64,000 nt of DNA from Halogeometricum rufum (GTDB lineage: Archaea > Halobacteriota > Halobacteria > Halobacteriales > Haloferacaceae). Positions within the stretch are counted from its first letter, which is position 1. Each line of letters opens with the position of its first letter. The notes under the pieces are model-generated. The model made no database searches. It saw nothing but the letters and a program-made list of their open reading frames with translations, and had not been told where the DNA came from. Location: assembly GCF_900112175.1 (NCBI RefSeq), contig NZ_FOYT01000002.1, forward strand, positions 372,001 to 436,000. Reading direction: 5' to 3'. Positions 41,255-49,881 of the stretch are shown here, in pieces. The translations under genes were made by a program, and so were the position numbers.

Positions 41255-42652
41255 ATGTCGGATCCCTCATCCGTCGACGAGCCGACGCTCCGAACTCTGG
41301 ACGGACGCGTGCTGGGCGAGGTTCTCCGCTCGGGAGACGACGGCTACGACGATGCCCGGACGGTCTGGAATGCGGCTATCGACCGGTACCCACGAGCAAT
41401 CGTCCGACCGCAGGGGGCGGCAGACGTGATCGCCGCCGTCGACGTCGCCCGGGAGCAGGACCTCCTCCTCTCGGTCAAGGGCGGCGGACACAACGTCGCC
41501 GGTCACGCGGTCTGCGACGACGGACTGACGATCGACTGCTCGCCGATGGACTGGGTCCGCGTCGACCCCGACGCGAGGAAGGCCCGTGCCGGCCCCGGGG
41601 CGACGTGGGGCGACTTCGACCACGAGACGCAGGCGTTCGGCCTCGCCACGACCGGCGGTGGCGTCTCGACGACTGGGGTCGCGGGGCTCACGCTAGGTGG
41701 TGGGAACGGCTTTCTGGCCCGCAAGCACGGCCTGACGGTGGACAACCTCCGGGCGGTCGATGTCGTCACCGCCGAGGGGGAACTCGTCCACGCCAGCGCC
41801 GAGGAGAACCCCGATCTGTTCTGGGCCGTCCGGGGCGGCGGCGGGAACTTCGGCGTCGTCACCGCCTTCGAATACGATCTCCACCCGATCGGTCCCGACG
41901 TACTGGCAGGGCGACTCATCTACCCGTTCGAAGACGCCGCGGCGGTGCTCCGACGCTACCGTGACTTCGTGACTGGCGCACCGGACGAGGTCAACTGTCT
42001 GGCTGGAATCGCCTCCGCCTCGGAGGAGTCCTCTGGACTCAGCCTCGAACCGGGGACACCATTCGTCCAGTTGCTCGTCGTATATGCGGGAGATCCTCAG
42101 GACGGCGAGGAGGCGCTCCGACCGTTACGGACGTTCGGCGACCCGATAGCCGACGAAGTGTGTCTGCGGCCCTACACCGAGTTACAACGGCTCCTTACCG
42201 AATCAGCCGCGCCGGGCTATCGGAACTACTGGAAGTCGGACTACCTCGTCGGACTGCCGGACGAGGCGATCGACGCCGTCGTCGAACACTGCGACCCGTT
42301 TCCCTCGGATCGGAGCTCGGTGTTCTTCGAGACGATGGGTGGGGCCATCAACCGCGTCGAGCCCGATGCAACGGCGTTCCCCCACCGCGACGCTGCCTTC
42401 TCGGTCACGGCGTGGGCCAGGTGGACCGACCCCGCGGTAGACGACGACCACCGGACGTGGGCGCGGGGACTCTCCGCCGCGTTGGAATCACACACTACCG
42501 ATGGGGTCTACGTGAATTTCCTCTCGCGCGAGGGGGACGAGCGAGTCGAGGCGGCCTATGGTGACAACGGCGACCGTCTCGCGGCGGTGAAAGCCGACTA
42601 CGACCCCGACAACGTGTTCCGCATGAACCAGAACGTCGAACCCGTCGACTGA
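41255..42652 (+). CDS. FAD-linked oxidase, berberine-bridge type
   Basis: A 465-residue flavoprotein with the PCMH-type FAD domain and a C-terminal BBE segment. The His that binds the flavin 8-alpha position is H79 in VKGGGHNVAGHAV; GVAGLTLGGGNGFLARKHGL and WAVRGGGGNFGVVTAFEY are cofactor motifs; the C-terminal YDPDNVFRMNQNV is the BBE signature. The usual second covalent Cys is absent, so attachment is probably single. Such enzymes oxidise alcohols, sugars or ring systems with oxygen. A GTG at 41243 overlapping the upstream stop is an alternative start. Confidence 0.9.
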   Translation: MSDPSSVDEPTLRTLDGRVLGEVLRSGDDGYDDARTVWNAAIDRYPRAIVRPQGAADVIAAVDVAREQDLLLSVKGGGHNVAGHAVCDDGLTIDCSPMDWVRVDPDARKARAGPGATWGDFDHETQAFGLATTGGGVSTTGVAGLTLGGGNGFLARKHGLTVDNLRAVDVVTAEGELVHASAEENPDLFWAVRGGGGNFGVVTAFEYDLHPIGPDVLAGRLIYPFEDAAAVLRRYRDFVTGAPDEVNCLAGIASASEESSGLSLEPGTPFVQLLVVYAGDPQDGEEALRPLRTFGDPIADEVCLRPYTELQRLLTESAAPGYRNYWKSDYLVGLPDEAIDAVVEHCDPFPSDRSSVFFETMGGAINRVEPDATAFPHRDAAFSVTAWARWTDPAVDDDHRTWARGLSAALESHTTDGVYVNFLSREGDERVEAAYGDNGDRLAAVKADYDPDNVFRMNQNVEPVD

Positions 42653-42696
42653 ACGGCTGCTAGCCGTAGCTATCAACTATTTAGCCGTCCACTCGC

Positions 42697-43506
42697 TCAC
42701 GTTCCCGGCAGTCTCTCCGGGTCGAGCGGCTCGGACTCCATACGGTAATCGTCGTAGAGCGATTCGGCCCATTCACAGACGGCCGTGTTTTCGGTTTCCA
42801 GCAGCCCGGGCCCTACCCATTGATTCTCGTCGATGTGGCCCAACCAGAGCACGACCGAGTGATCGATGATGTGCATGCTGAGCGGAATGGTCCCCGGGTA
42901 GGTCCATATCGAATCGGCGAACGAATGCCACGGATTTGCTCGTTCTGCATCTTCGACCAGTTCGTCGATGAATTCGGCTTCGATGATTGCCTCGAACTCC
43001 AGTTGCCCCTTCTCGACCAGTTCCGCGAGCGTCCGGACGAATATATCCGGAGCGTTCTGTGTGAGTCCCCGGTACGTGTTCCCGGCCCGATACAGTTCCA
43101 GCGCACGATTTAGGTGAGCCTCCGGCCAGTTTTCGGTCGGAATCGTGACTCGGGCGTCGCGTAGATGCCGGATGTCTAGTTCGTGAGCCGGCTCTGGAAG
43201 GTGATTCAACACCTCCCCGAGTTGTTGAATTCCTTCGACGGTCTGCTGGTAGGCGCGAAACTCCTCGATCATGACTTCACCCACGTACGTGAGTTCGTAC
43301 CGACTGCCCGCTGAGTCGATCCACCCACGCGACTCACCTTCGTCGAGTACACGTGCGACTGTCGACCGCGACGCTCCGGTTCGCTCGGCGAGGTCACTGC
43401 TGGTGGTCGGTCCGTCGGAAAGCGCCTCGAATATCCGTACGCTGTTCGCCGAGTTAGCGAACACTCGAATCGCGTCCAGAGCAGCTCCCGTGTCACTTGA
43501 TGTCAT
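42697..43506 (-). CDS. Transcriptional regulator, winged helix plus FilR1 domain
   Basis: A 269-residue regulator. An N-terminal winged helix (SVRIFEALSDGPTTSSDLAE, then ASRSTVARVLDEGESRGWI) is followed by a C-terminal FilR1-like (DUF1724-type) domain that begins near HELDIRHLRDARVTIPTEN and includes TIPLSMHIIDHSVVLWLGH. The same architecture is repeated in the gene at 45062. It is convergent with the FAD oxidase gene and divergent from the SnoaL-like gene, so it may control either flank. Confidence 0.85.
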   Translation of the reverse strand: MTSSDTGAALDAIRVFANSANSVRIFEALSDGPTTSSDLAERTGASRSTVARVLDEGESRGWIDSAGSRYELTYVGEVMIEEFRAYQQTVEGIQQLGEVLNHLPEPAHELDIRHLRDARVTIPTENWPEAHLNRALELYRAGNTYRGLTQNAPDIFVRTLAELVEKGQLEFEAIIEAEFIDELVEDAERANPWHSFADSIWTYPGTIPLSMHIIDHSVVLWLGHIDENQWVGPGLLETENTAVCEWAESLYDDYRMESEPLDPERLPGT

Positions 43507-43693
43507 ATGACAAACTACGGGGAACCCTCACTAAGAGCTGTCCCGAGCACCGGTTCGCCTTGACGACGGTAGAGCAGTACGAGTCGTCTGTTGTTTGTCT
43601 CACGTGCTACGAGCGTTTTCAGGGTCTGGGAACGTTGTCACGGAGTAAGAATAACTCTCTGACCGACAGAGACGAAGACGGGAGGATCGAACC

Positions 43694-44125
43694 ATGTCGG
43701 AGACCAGCACCACCGAGCGCGAACAGCTCTTGAACACCTATCAGGAGTACGAGGATCTATGGAACGGAGACTTTTCGAAGTTGGACGTGGTTAGCGAAGG
43801 GATCACGTTCTACAACCCCGGCGTGCCCGATGGGAAGATTCACGGGCGCGAGGCTTTCGAGGCGTACCTCCGCGGTGTTCGGTCAGCGTTCCCTGATTGG
43901 TACGTCGACGCCGACGACCTACTCGCGGAGGGGAAGATCGTCATGAAAGAGTGGACAGTGACGGCGACACACGAAGGGGAATACAGGGGTATCCCCCCGA
44001 CCCACCGCGAGATCGAGATCAAGGGTATGGCGAAGGATGTCGTCAGGAACGGGGAAGTGGAGGCCGCTCGACTCTACTACGACCCGCAGGAGTTGAGCGA
44101 GCAACTGGGTCTTACTGAAGAGTAA
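43694..44125 (+). CDS. SnoaL-like/ester cyclase-family protein
   Basis: A 143-residue alpha+beta barrel protein of the SnoaL/NTF2-like type: LLNTYQEYEDLWNGDFSKLD, HGREAFEAYLRGVRSAFPDW, KEWTVTATHEGEYRGIPPTH and the strand EVEAARLYYDPQELSEQLGL. SnoaL relatives close polyketide rings or bind small hydrophobic ligands; many are of unknown function. It starts 187 bp from the divergent FilR1-type regulator. Confidence 0.85.
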   Translation: MSETSTTEREQLLNTYQEYEDLWNGDFSKLDVVSEGITFYNPGVPDGKIHGREAFEAYLRGVRSAFPDWYVDADDLLAEGKIVMKEWTVTATHEGEYRGIPPTHREIEIKGMAKDVVRNGEVEAARLYYDPQELSEQLGLTEE

Positions 44126-45061
44126 CGACGTCGTCAGTATCTCGGCTCGGCTGACAGACACGTGCTCTCCATTCGGGACCTCCATTTTAGACTTTCACGA
44201 GAGTCGTCAGGAGATGCGCCCTGACTACGATTCGTCTCAAGAGAAACCGACCCGATTCGTACTCTACGAGGGACATCATCGCTTGGACCCTTCTGGAACG
44301 GTGAAACCGCATACCGAACAGAAGAGCCGTTCAGCCGTCCATGCGGCGTGCATCGCCTCTATCCATCGATCGCTCCGAACACTAGGCAGGACACACTCCA
44401 CCAGCACGGGTTCAACACTGGATCGGAGATCGACCATTTTCTCTCGGCCTATCGGGACCTCCAGTAGATGCTGAGGAGAACATGCATCGCGGTTATGGTA
44501 TCTCTCATGCTCTCGCTACGAGATGTGCGGTTCCCACTCGCTACTCGGAATCGCTCCCATTTCGGTACCGAACAGTAGTTGCTTGGGCACAACTGTCGAC
44601 GAGGAAACGCAGTAACCGACTCGCGCCCTGCATCCTGCAGGACCGCCGAAAGATATCACCGATTGAGAGTTTCAACAACGCCGGATACGCGGTGCCCGGA
44701 CGAGCCGAGAACAGCGACGGGGTGCCTCCGTCGACGCGGGGGCGGGAGCGGTGACGAGCGTTCGCGAGTCCCGCACGACGCCATCCCACGTCGCGTCGGA
44801 ACCGTCGTCAGATGCCCGGTCCGTGTGACTCGTCCCCTGCCCGCCCCACACGTTCTCTGTGCTCTCTCGCCCCTAATTCGCTCTCACTCGATAGCGAGTG
44901 TCGGACGAACGGAGCGGCTATACAACTAGTGGGCGGTGGACGCGGGGACCGACTCGCCGACCGGACGGCGAGAGCGGCTAGAAGCACCGAGTCGCGGCGT
45001 CGGGAGCGCCGACGAAGCGTGTGAGGGACCGACAGGTGGTCGGGAGCCGTCCCGTCGCTCG
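44126..45061 (+). other. About 0.9 kb of degenerate DNA
   Basis: No intact gene is visible. Around 44390-44467 one frame spells LHQHGFNTGSEIDHFLSAYRD before a stop, which resembles the C-terminus of a class-V aminotransferase/cysteine desulfurase. The part from 44480 to 45060 has short open frames without convincing codon use. The stretch separates the accessory genes from the core block beginning at 45062. Confidence 0.5.
44390..44467 (+). pseudogene. Possible remnant of a class-V aminotransferase C-terminus
   Basis: The frame ending at the TAG at 44465-44467 reads HQHGFNTGSEIDHFLSAYRD, the kind of sequence found at the end of cysteine-desulfurase-like enzymes (YNTxxEIDxFL). No further homologous sequence was recognised upstream, so this would be a short decayed fragment. 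The match rests on pattern only. Confidence 0.25.
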
Positions 45062-45853
45062 TTACTCCAGGTCGTCGACGTCCAACGGCGACGCCGCCCG
45101 CCAGTAGCGTTCGTGTGCCTCGCGCGCCCACGACAGGACGGCGTCGTCGTCGGTGTCGAGTGCCGCGCGGAGTAGCCCCTCGTCGTCGCGCAGGAGGAGG
45201 TGGACCACGTCGTCGGTGATGGTCACCGCGAGCGGAATCGGCCCCTCGTGGAGGCGAATCTCGGCCGCCTCGGAGTCGAGCAACGCTTCGAGGCGTTGCC
45301 GCAGCGTCGAGTCGTGCGCGATGGCGTCGAGCGCGTCCGGCGAGAAGACGCCCTCGAACGTCTGAACGCCCTCCACGGTTCGTTCGGTCACCACTTCGAG
45401 GCTCTGTTCGTTGAACGCGTGCGAGAAGATGCGGACGTGCGAGGACTCTTCGAGCAGTTCGAGGACGCGTTGCACGGGCGCGCCGGGTCTCGTCCGCGTC
45501 GGCACGGTGATGGTCGCGTCGCCGAGTCGCCCGAGGTCGAACCCCAGCGACTCCGTCGGCAACCACTCGGCGACGTCGCGCAGTTTCAGTTCCGTCTCCA
45601 TCGTCTCCCAGAGGTCGGTGAACGCCTCGGCGACGAGGCGACCGGTGGCCGTCGCCACGTACCGGGCCCCGTCGTGCGTTATCCACCCGCGGTCGGTGAA
45701 GTCGCCGAGGATGCGACCGAGCGTCGGTTGCGAGGCGCCCGTCTCCGCCTCGAGTTCGCGGCGCGTCGCGGCCCCCTCGGTCAGGGCGTCGAGCACCTCG
45801 ACCCGGTTCGCCGAGAGCGCGAGGAACTCGATCTCTTCGAGTGCCGAGTCCAT
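45062..45853 (-). CDS. Transcriptional regulator, winged helix plus FilR1-like domain
   Basis: A 263-residue regulator with the same architecture as the one at 42697: winged helix (NRVEVLDALTEGAATRRELE, then ASQPTLGRILGDFTDRGWI) and C-terminal ligand-binding domain (SLGFDLGRLGDATITVPTRT, then GPIPLAVTITDDVVHLLLRD). Its codon use is that of core genes. It is divergent from the EamA transporter gene, with 227 bp between starts that include AT-rich promoter sequence (AAGTATAAACC), so control of the transporter or of itself is possible. Confidence 0.87.
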   Translation of the reverse strand: MDSALEEIEFLALSANRVEVLDALTEGAATRRELEAETGASQPTLGRILGDFTDRGWITHDGARYVATATGRLVAEAFTDLWETMETELKLRDVAEWLPTESLGFDLGRLGDATITVPTRTRPGAPVQRVLELLEESSHVRIFSHAFNEQSLEVVTERTVEGVQTFEGVFSPDALDAIAHDSTLRQRLEALLDSEAAEIRLHEGPIPLAVTITDDVVHLLLRDDEGLLRAALDTDDDAVLSWAREAHERYWRAASPLDVDDLE

Positions 45854-46080
45854 GGTCGCCGTTGCACCCGGTCGTTCAAAGCTGTTTTCACGCTCTGAAA
45901 CTCTATCGGGCCGTGAAACCGCGTCGGGGTGTGAAGTAATTTCAGTTTTGGAATTCTTTTCTGGACAAGTATAAACCGATACTGCGATTAAGTTCGTGTA
46001 GTGATTACCGAAGTAGTCGGACGGTGCGAGCGGGCGAGTCTCTCTGGGAGCCGGTTCTCCGGGCGGAGGGGGCGGTAGCG

Positions 46081-47094
46081 ATGTCGCGATACCGGTCGCT
46101 GGCGGCGTTTCTCGCCGCGAGCGCGTTCTTCGGCGGGACGTTCGTCGCCGCGAAGGCGGGGTTGGAGTTCATCCCGCCCCTGCTGTTCGTCGCGTTGCGG
46201 TTCGACGTCGGGGCGGCGTTGCTGCTCGCGTACGTGGCGGTCAGCCTCCCGCGGGAGCGGTGGCTCCCCCGCACGCGCGGTGACGTCTCCGCCATCCTCG
46301 CCGCGGGCGTGTTCGCCATCGGGGCGACGAACGCGCTCATCTTCCTCGGCCAGCAGTACGTCACGAGCGGCGTCGGGTCGATACTCTACAGTCTCAACCC
46401 CATTCTGACGCCGGTGCTCGCGGCGTTCCTGCTGTCGGACGAACGCCTCTCGCGTACCGACGCCGTGGGGATGCTCCTCGGACTCGTCGGCGTCGCACTC
46501 GTCGTGGACGTCGACCCGACGAACCTGCTCGGCGGCGCCGTCGTCGGCAAGGCACTCGTCGTCGCCGCCGCCGGGAGCGGTGCGCTGGGGAGCGTCCTCA
46601 TCCGCCGGGCGGACTCGTCGATGGCGGCCACCGCGCGCACCGCGTGGGCGCTCCCCGTCGCCGCCCTGCTGAGTCACCTGTGGAGTCTGGCGGCGGGCGA
46701 GCAGGTGGCGTCCGTCGCGTGGACGCCGACGGCACTCGTCGCTCTCGGCTACGTCGGCGTGTTCTCGGGCGCGCTCGCCTTCGTCGCCTACTTCAGCCTG
46801 CTGGACGACGTTGGCGCCATCCGGGGTAACCTCGTGTTCTACGTCGTCCCCATCGTCGCCACGCTCGGCGGGTCGGTGCTCCTCGGCGAGGCGATTTCGG
46901 CGCTGTCGATGCTGGGCTTCGCCGTCATCTGTCTCGGCTTCGTCCTCATCGGCCACGAGCCAATCGCGACGGAACTGGCGCGGGCGCGACGCGCCGTCGC
47001 CCGCCGGACGGGTTCCGACTCGGGGAGGAACGTCGACTCGGAGGCGGGCGGCGCCGTCGTGAGCGACGTCCCGCGCTGGAGCGACGGCGACTGA
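46081..47094 (+). CDS. EamA/DMT-family transporter
   Basis: A 337-residue protein with ten membrane helices in two EamA halves. FFGGTFVAAKAGLEFIPPLL and ALRFDVGAALLLAYVAVSL are typical of the first half, and LYSLNPILTPVLAAFLLSDE and VVPIVATLGGSVLLGEAISA (the conserved PxxxxxxxxxxxGE) close each half. The family exports metabolites or amino acids; the substrate is not deducible. A hydrophilic tail of about 40 residues follows the last helix. The ATG at 46081 removes an unlikely 19-residue extension. Divergent from the FilR1-type regulator. Confidence 0.88.
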   Translation: MSRYRSLAAFLAASAFFGGTFVAAKAGLEFIPPLLFVALRFDVGAALLLAYVAVSLPRERWLPRTRGDVSAILAAGVFAIGATNALIFLGQQYVTSGVGSILYSLNPILTPVLAAFLLSDERLSRTDAVGMLLGLVGVALVVDVDPTNLLGGAVVGKALVVAAAGSGALGSVLIRRADSSMAATARTAWALPVAALLSHLWSLAAGEQVASVAWTPTALVALGYVGVFSGALAFVAYFSLLDDVGAIRGNLVFYVVPIVATLGGSVLLGEAISALSMLGFAVICLGFVLIGHEPIATELARARRAVARRTGSDSGRNVDSEAGGAVVSDVPRWSDGD

Positions 47095-47294
47095 CTACCC
47101 GTCCCTGCGAACGGCTGTCACGCAGCCGACAGTTTCTTCCGACGCCCGCGCACAGTCGGTGTACGGCCATGAAGACCTCCACCTCGTGCTGATTCGTCCG
47201 CGTCGCCCCCGTGCGACGGGACGCTCACCGCCCGCCGAGACGCTCGCGTCTCGGCCGCGCACCGCGCCGGAGACGACCAGCCAGACAGCACACG

Positions 47295-48653
47295 ATGTCA
47301 CGACAACGCGACCAGCAATCAGCACGGACGACGGAGGAGACGACAGACGAACGAGGCGGGCCGACGAACGGCGGGAAACCGGCCGTCGTCGCCAAGCGGA
47401 GCGACGACGCGCCCGTCGAGACGGGGGAGATTCGCGGCCTCGCGTCGGCGGCGGGGTACCGCGTCGTCGACGCGGTGACGCAGGTCCGCGGCGAAGACGC
47501 GGGCACCTACCTCGGGTCGGGCAAGGTCGGGACGCTCGCAGACCGCGTCGCCGAGACGGGGGCGACTGCCGTCGTCGTGGACGACGGCCTGACGCCCGGA
47601 CAGACGACGACCCTCCGCGAACGCCTCCCCGACGGGACCGCTGTGTACGACCGCTACCGACTCGTCCTCGCCATCTTCGCCGATCAGGCGGGCACCCGGC
47701 GCGCGCAGTTGCAGGTGAGACTCGCCCGCCTGAGGTACGCGCTCCCGCGCGTCGAGAAGGAGTCGGACCCGCAGGCGATGAACGTCGCCCTGGAGAAGGG
47801 GACGCGCGCGAAGGGCGTCCGCGACCGAATCGCCGAGTTGGAGTCGAAGCTGGCGACCCTGCCGGACCCGGCCGAGCGGTTCCGCGCCGAGCGACGCGAA
47901 CAGGGGTTCGACCTCGTCACGTTCGCGGGCTACACGAACGCCGGGAAGTCCAGCCTGTTGCACCGACTCGCGGACGACCTCTCGCTGGACTCGAACGACG
48001 GCCATCCCGACGAGACGGAGTCCGTCTCGGCCGTCGAGGACCGCCTGTTCAAGACGCTGCAGACGACGACGCGCCGGGCGACGCTGGCGGGTCGACCGGT
48101 CCTCGCCACCGACACCGTCGGCTTCGTCGACGACCTGCCGCACTGGCTGGTCGAGTCGTTCAGCACGACGCTGTCGGAGGCGGCGGCGGCGGACGCCGTC
48201 GTCCTCGTCGCCGACGCCGCGGACGACGCGGAGACGCTTCGAGAGAAACTCCGCCTCTCGCTGTCCGTGTTCGACGCGCAGGGCGTCGCGCGGGAGAACG
48301 TCGTCACCGCGCTGAACAAGACGGACCTGCTCTCGGCGGCAGAACGCGAGGAACGCGTCGCCGCGGCGGCCGACGTCGCGCCGTGCGTCGTCCCCGTGAG
48401 CGTCACCGAGGGCCGAAATCTCGACGCCCTCGTCGCGGCCGTCCGCGACCGACTGCCCACCGCGACGGCGACGCTGTCGATGCCGACGGGCGACGACGCG
48501 ATGAGCGTCGTCTCGTGGGCGTACGACCACGCGACGGTCGACGCCGTCGAGTACGGTCCCGAGGCGGTCACGCTGACCCTCCGCGGCCGTCCGGACGTGG
48601 TCGAACGCGCGCGTGGACGCGCGGAGGCGGTCGAATCGGTCGGGTCGTCGTAG
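47295..48653 (+). CDS. hflX: GTPase HflX
   Basis: A 452-residue HflX-family GTPase, a ribosome-associated factor that splits or rescues stalled ribosomes. The N-terminal HflX domain includes TYLGSGKVGTLADRV and DDGLTPGQTTTLRERL; the helical linker (ARLRYALPRVEKESD) precedes the G domain with Walker A GYTNAGKS (212-219), DTVGF (273-277) and NKTD (341-344). The G2 Thr is in LQTTTRRATL. A disordered 40-residue N-terminus and an extra C-terminal domain of 60 residues are normal for haloarchaeal members. Confidence 0.95.
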   Translation: MSRQRDQQSARTTEETTDERGGPTNGGKPAVVAKRSDDAPVETGEIRGLASAAGYRVVDAVTQVRGEDAGTYLGSGKVGTLADRVAETGATAVVVDDGLTPGQTTTLRERLPDGTAVYDRYRLVLAIFADQAGTRRAQLQVRLARLRYALPRVEKESDPQAMNVALEKGTRAKGVRDRIAELESKLATLPDPAERFRAERREQGFDLVTFAGYTNAGKSSLLHRLADDLSLDSNDGHPDETESVSAVEDRLFKTLQTTTRRATLAGRPVLATDTVGFVDDLPHWLVESFSTTLSEAAAADAVVLVADAADDAETLREKLRLSLSVFDAQGVARENVVTALNKTDLLSAAEREERVAAAADVAPCVVPVSVTEGRNLDALVAAVRDRLPTATATLSMPTGDDAMSVVSWAYDHATVDAVEYGPEAVTLTLRGRPDVVERARGRAEAVESVGSS

Positions 48654-48660
48654 CGAGAAC

Positions 48661-48720
48661 CGAATCGTCGTCGCGGGGGCCGAGTCGTCGTCGCGGGGGC
48701 CGAGTCGCCGTCGTGGGCGA
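48661..48720 (+). repeat. Tandem repeat, 3 x 20 bp
   Basis: Three consecutive 20-base units with consensus CGAGTCGTCGTCGCGGGGGC; the third has four or five changes. It begins 7 bases after the hflX stop and lies in the gap before the Nudix gene. It could continue hflX as extra codons after a lost stop or be a slipped-strand expansion of GTC-rich sequence. Confidence 0.75.
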
Positions 48721-48836
48721 CGCTCCCCCGAACACGCCCCACGCCTCCCGACCCCTCCCGAACGCCCGCATCCGTCCCGAACGTTCGTTCGCTTCGAACA
48801 GGTGAGTATATACCCGTCCCTCCGATACCGGCGACC

Positions 48837-49526
48837 GTGAACCGGGGACGGGAACGAGGGGACGACAGCGACGTCGAGAGCATCGCCGCCGCCGAGGGCG
48901 CACGCGCCGACGAGACGGCGGACGCCGAGGGCGTCGAGGTACTGGAACTGCTGGACGAACTCAGGACCATCGCGCAGAACGGGGTCACCTACGCGGAGGA
49001 CCCGTACGACCGGGAGCGCTACGAGCGAATCCTCGACCTGACGAGCGAGTACTACGGGCGGACGCTCGACGCGCCGGCCGAGGAGATGCGCGGCCGACTC
49101 CGCGGGGAGACGGGGTACGTGTCGGCGAAGGTCGGCGCGTCGGTGGCCGTCTTCGACGACGCCGACCGGATTCTCCTGATGCGCCGCGCCGACGGCGGCG
49201 GGTGGGCGCTCCCGGGCGGGTACGTCGACCCGAACGAGTCGTCGTCGGAGGCGGCGGTGCGCGAGGCCCGCGAGGAGACGGGACTCGACGTCGAACCGGT
49301 CGAGTTGGTCGGGACGTTCGACCTGCCGGCCGGCGCGGGGGGGAACCCCCACTCCGTCGTCACCGTCCTCTACCGGTGTCGCGTCACGGGCGGCGACCTG
49401 CGCCTCTCCCACGAGGGCACGGACCTCGCGTACCGCGACCCGAGCGAAATCCCCGCGGACGACTGGTACGTCGGCAACCGCGCGTACGCACTCCACGCCC
49501 GGGAGTCGGTGCGCGAGACCCGGTGA
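48837..49526 (+). CDS. Nudix hydrolase with NUDIX_N domain
   Basis: A 229-residue protein. Residues about 35-90 (LLDELRTIAQNGVTYAEDPY, YERILDLTSEYYG) match the helical N-terminal domain of ADP-ribose pyrophosphatase-like Nudix enzymes. The Nudix box GGYVDPNESSSEAAVREARE plus ETGL satisfies GX5EX7REUXEEXGU. It should hydrolyse a nucleoside diphosphate linked to another moiety, possibly ADP-ribose. The start is a GTG at 48837, shortly after TATA-like GTATATACCC; the N-terminal 30 residues are acidic and disordered. Confidence 0.9.
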   Translation: MNRGRERGDDSDVESIAAAEGARADETADAEGVEVLELLDELRTIAQNGVTYAEDPYDRERYERILDLTSEYYGRTLDAPAEEMRGRLRGETGYVSAKVGASVAVFDDADRILLMRRADGGGWALPGGYVDPNESSSEAAVREAREETGLDVEPVELVGTFDLPAGAGGNPHSVVTVLYRCRVTGGDLRLSHEGTDLAYRDPSEIPADDWYVGNRAYALHARESVRETR

Positions 49527-49621
49527 CCTGAACGACGCGCACGACCGACGGAGACGAGACGGCACGGGCGGACGGCCGCCGCAACTTCTCTCGCAGTGAC
49601 TTGTCGCCTCTCGCGGAGATA

Positions 49622-49632
49622 GATTTATATTC
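49622..49632 (+). promoter_or_regulatory. TATA box before a 34-aa leaderless ORF
   Basis: GATTTATATTC lies 22-32 bases before the ATG at 49654, the textbook position for a leaderless haloarchaeal promoter. It is the strongest TATA-like sequence in the interval between the Nudix and EF-1 alpha genes. Confidence 0.65.
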
Positions 49633-49653
49633 CATCCGATAGAATAAGTTACT

Positions 49654-49758
49654 ATGATTGTAGCAAATTCTCACGAAGACGCCGCGCCCACCGCCGACCA
49701 CCAGGACCGCCGGACGGCGACGTTCGCCGACATGGACCGCCTCATGCGGTCCGTCTAA
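49654..49758 (+). CDS. 34-aa leaderless microprotein
   Basis: MIVANSHEDAAPTADHQDRR continues to a C-terminal FADMDRLMRSV helix and a TAA stop. It is supported by the well-placed TATA box, GC-rich third positions within an otherwise AT-rich intergenic region, and the absence of another explanation for that promoter. It ends 123 bases before the EF-1 alpha start, so it might act as an upstream reading frame of that mRNA or be an independent small protein. No homologue is known to me. Confidence 0.5.
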   Translation: MIVANSHEDAAPTADHQDRRTATFADMDRLMRSV

Positions 49759-49881
49759 ATCGCCCGAATTTCTGCGTTCTCGACGTTATCAGCTGGGAAA
49801 CCGTTTTGCTCGTGGGTGTTCATCTAGACACGTTAGGCGTTACCGCGTCCCGCGCGGACGCGGACGGACGCCGCACCACTC

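Noticed and set aside
43497-43733. 78-codon plus-strand frame before the SnoaL-like gene
   Set aside because: It overlaps the promoter interval of two divergent genes; a pair of cysteines gave a faint zinc-finger look, but spacing and codon use do not support it.
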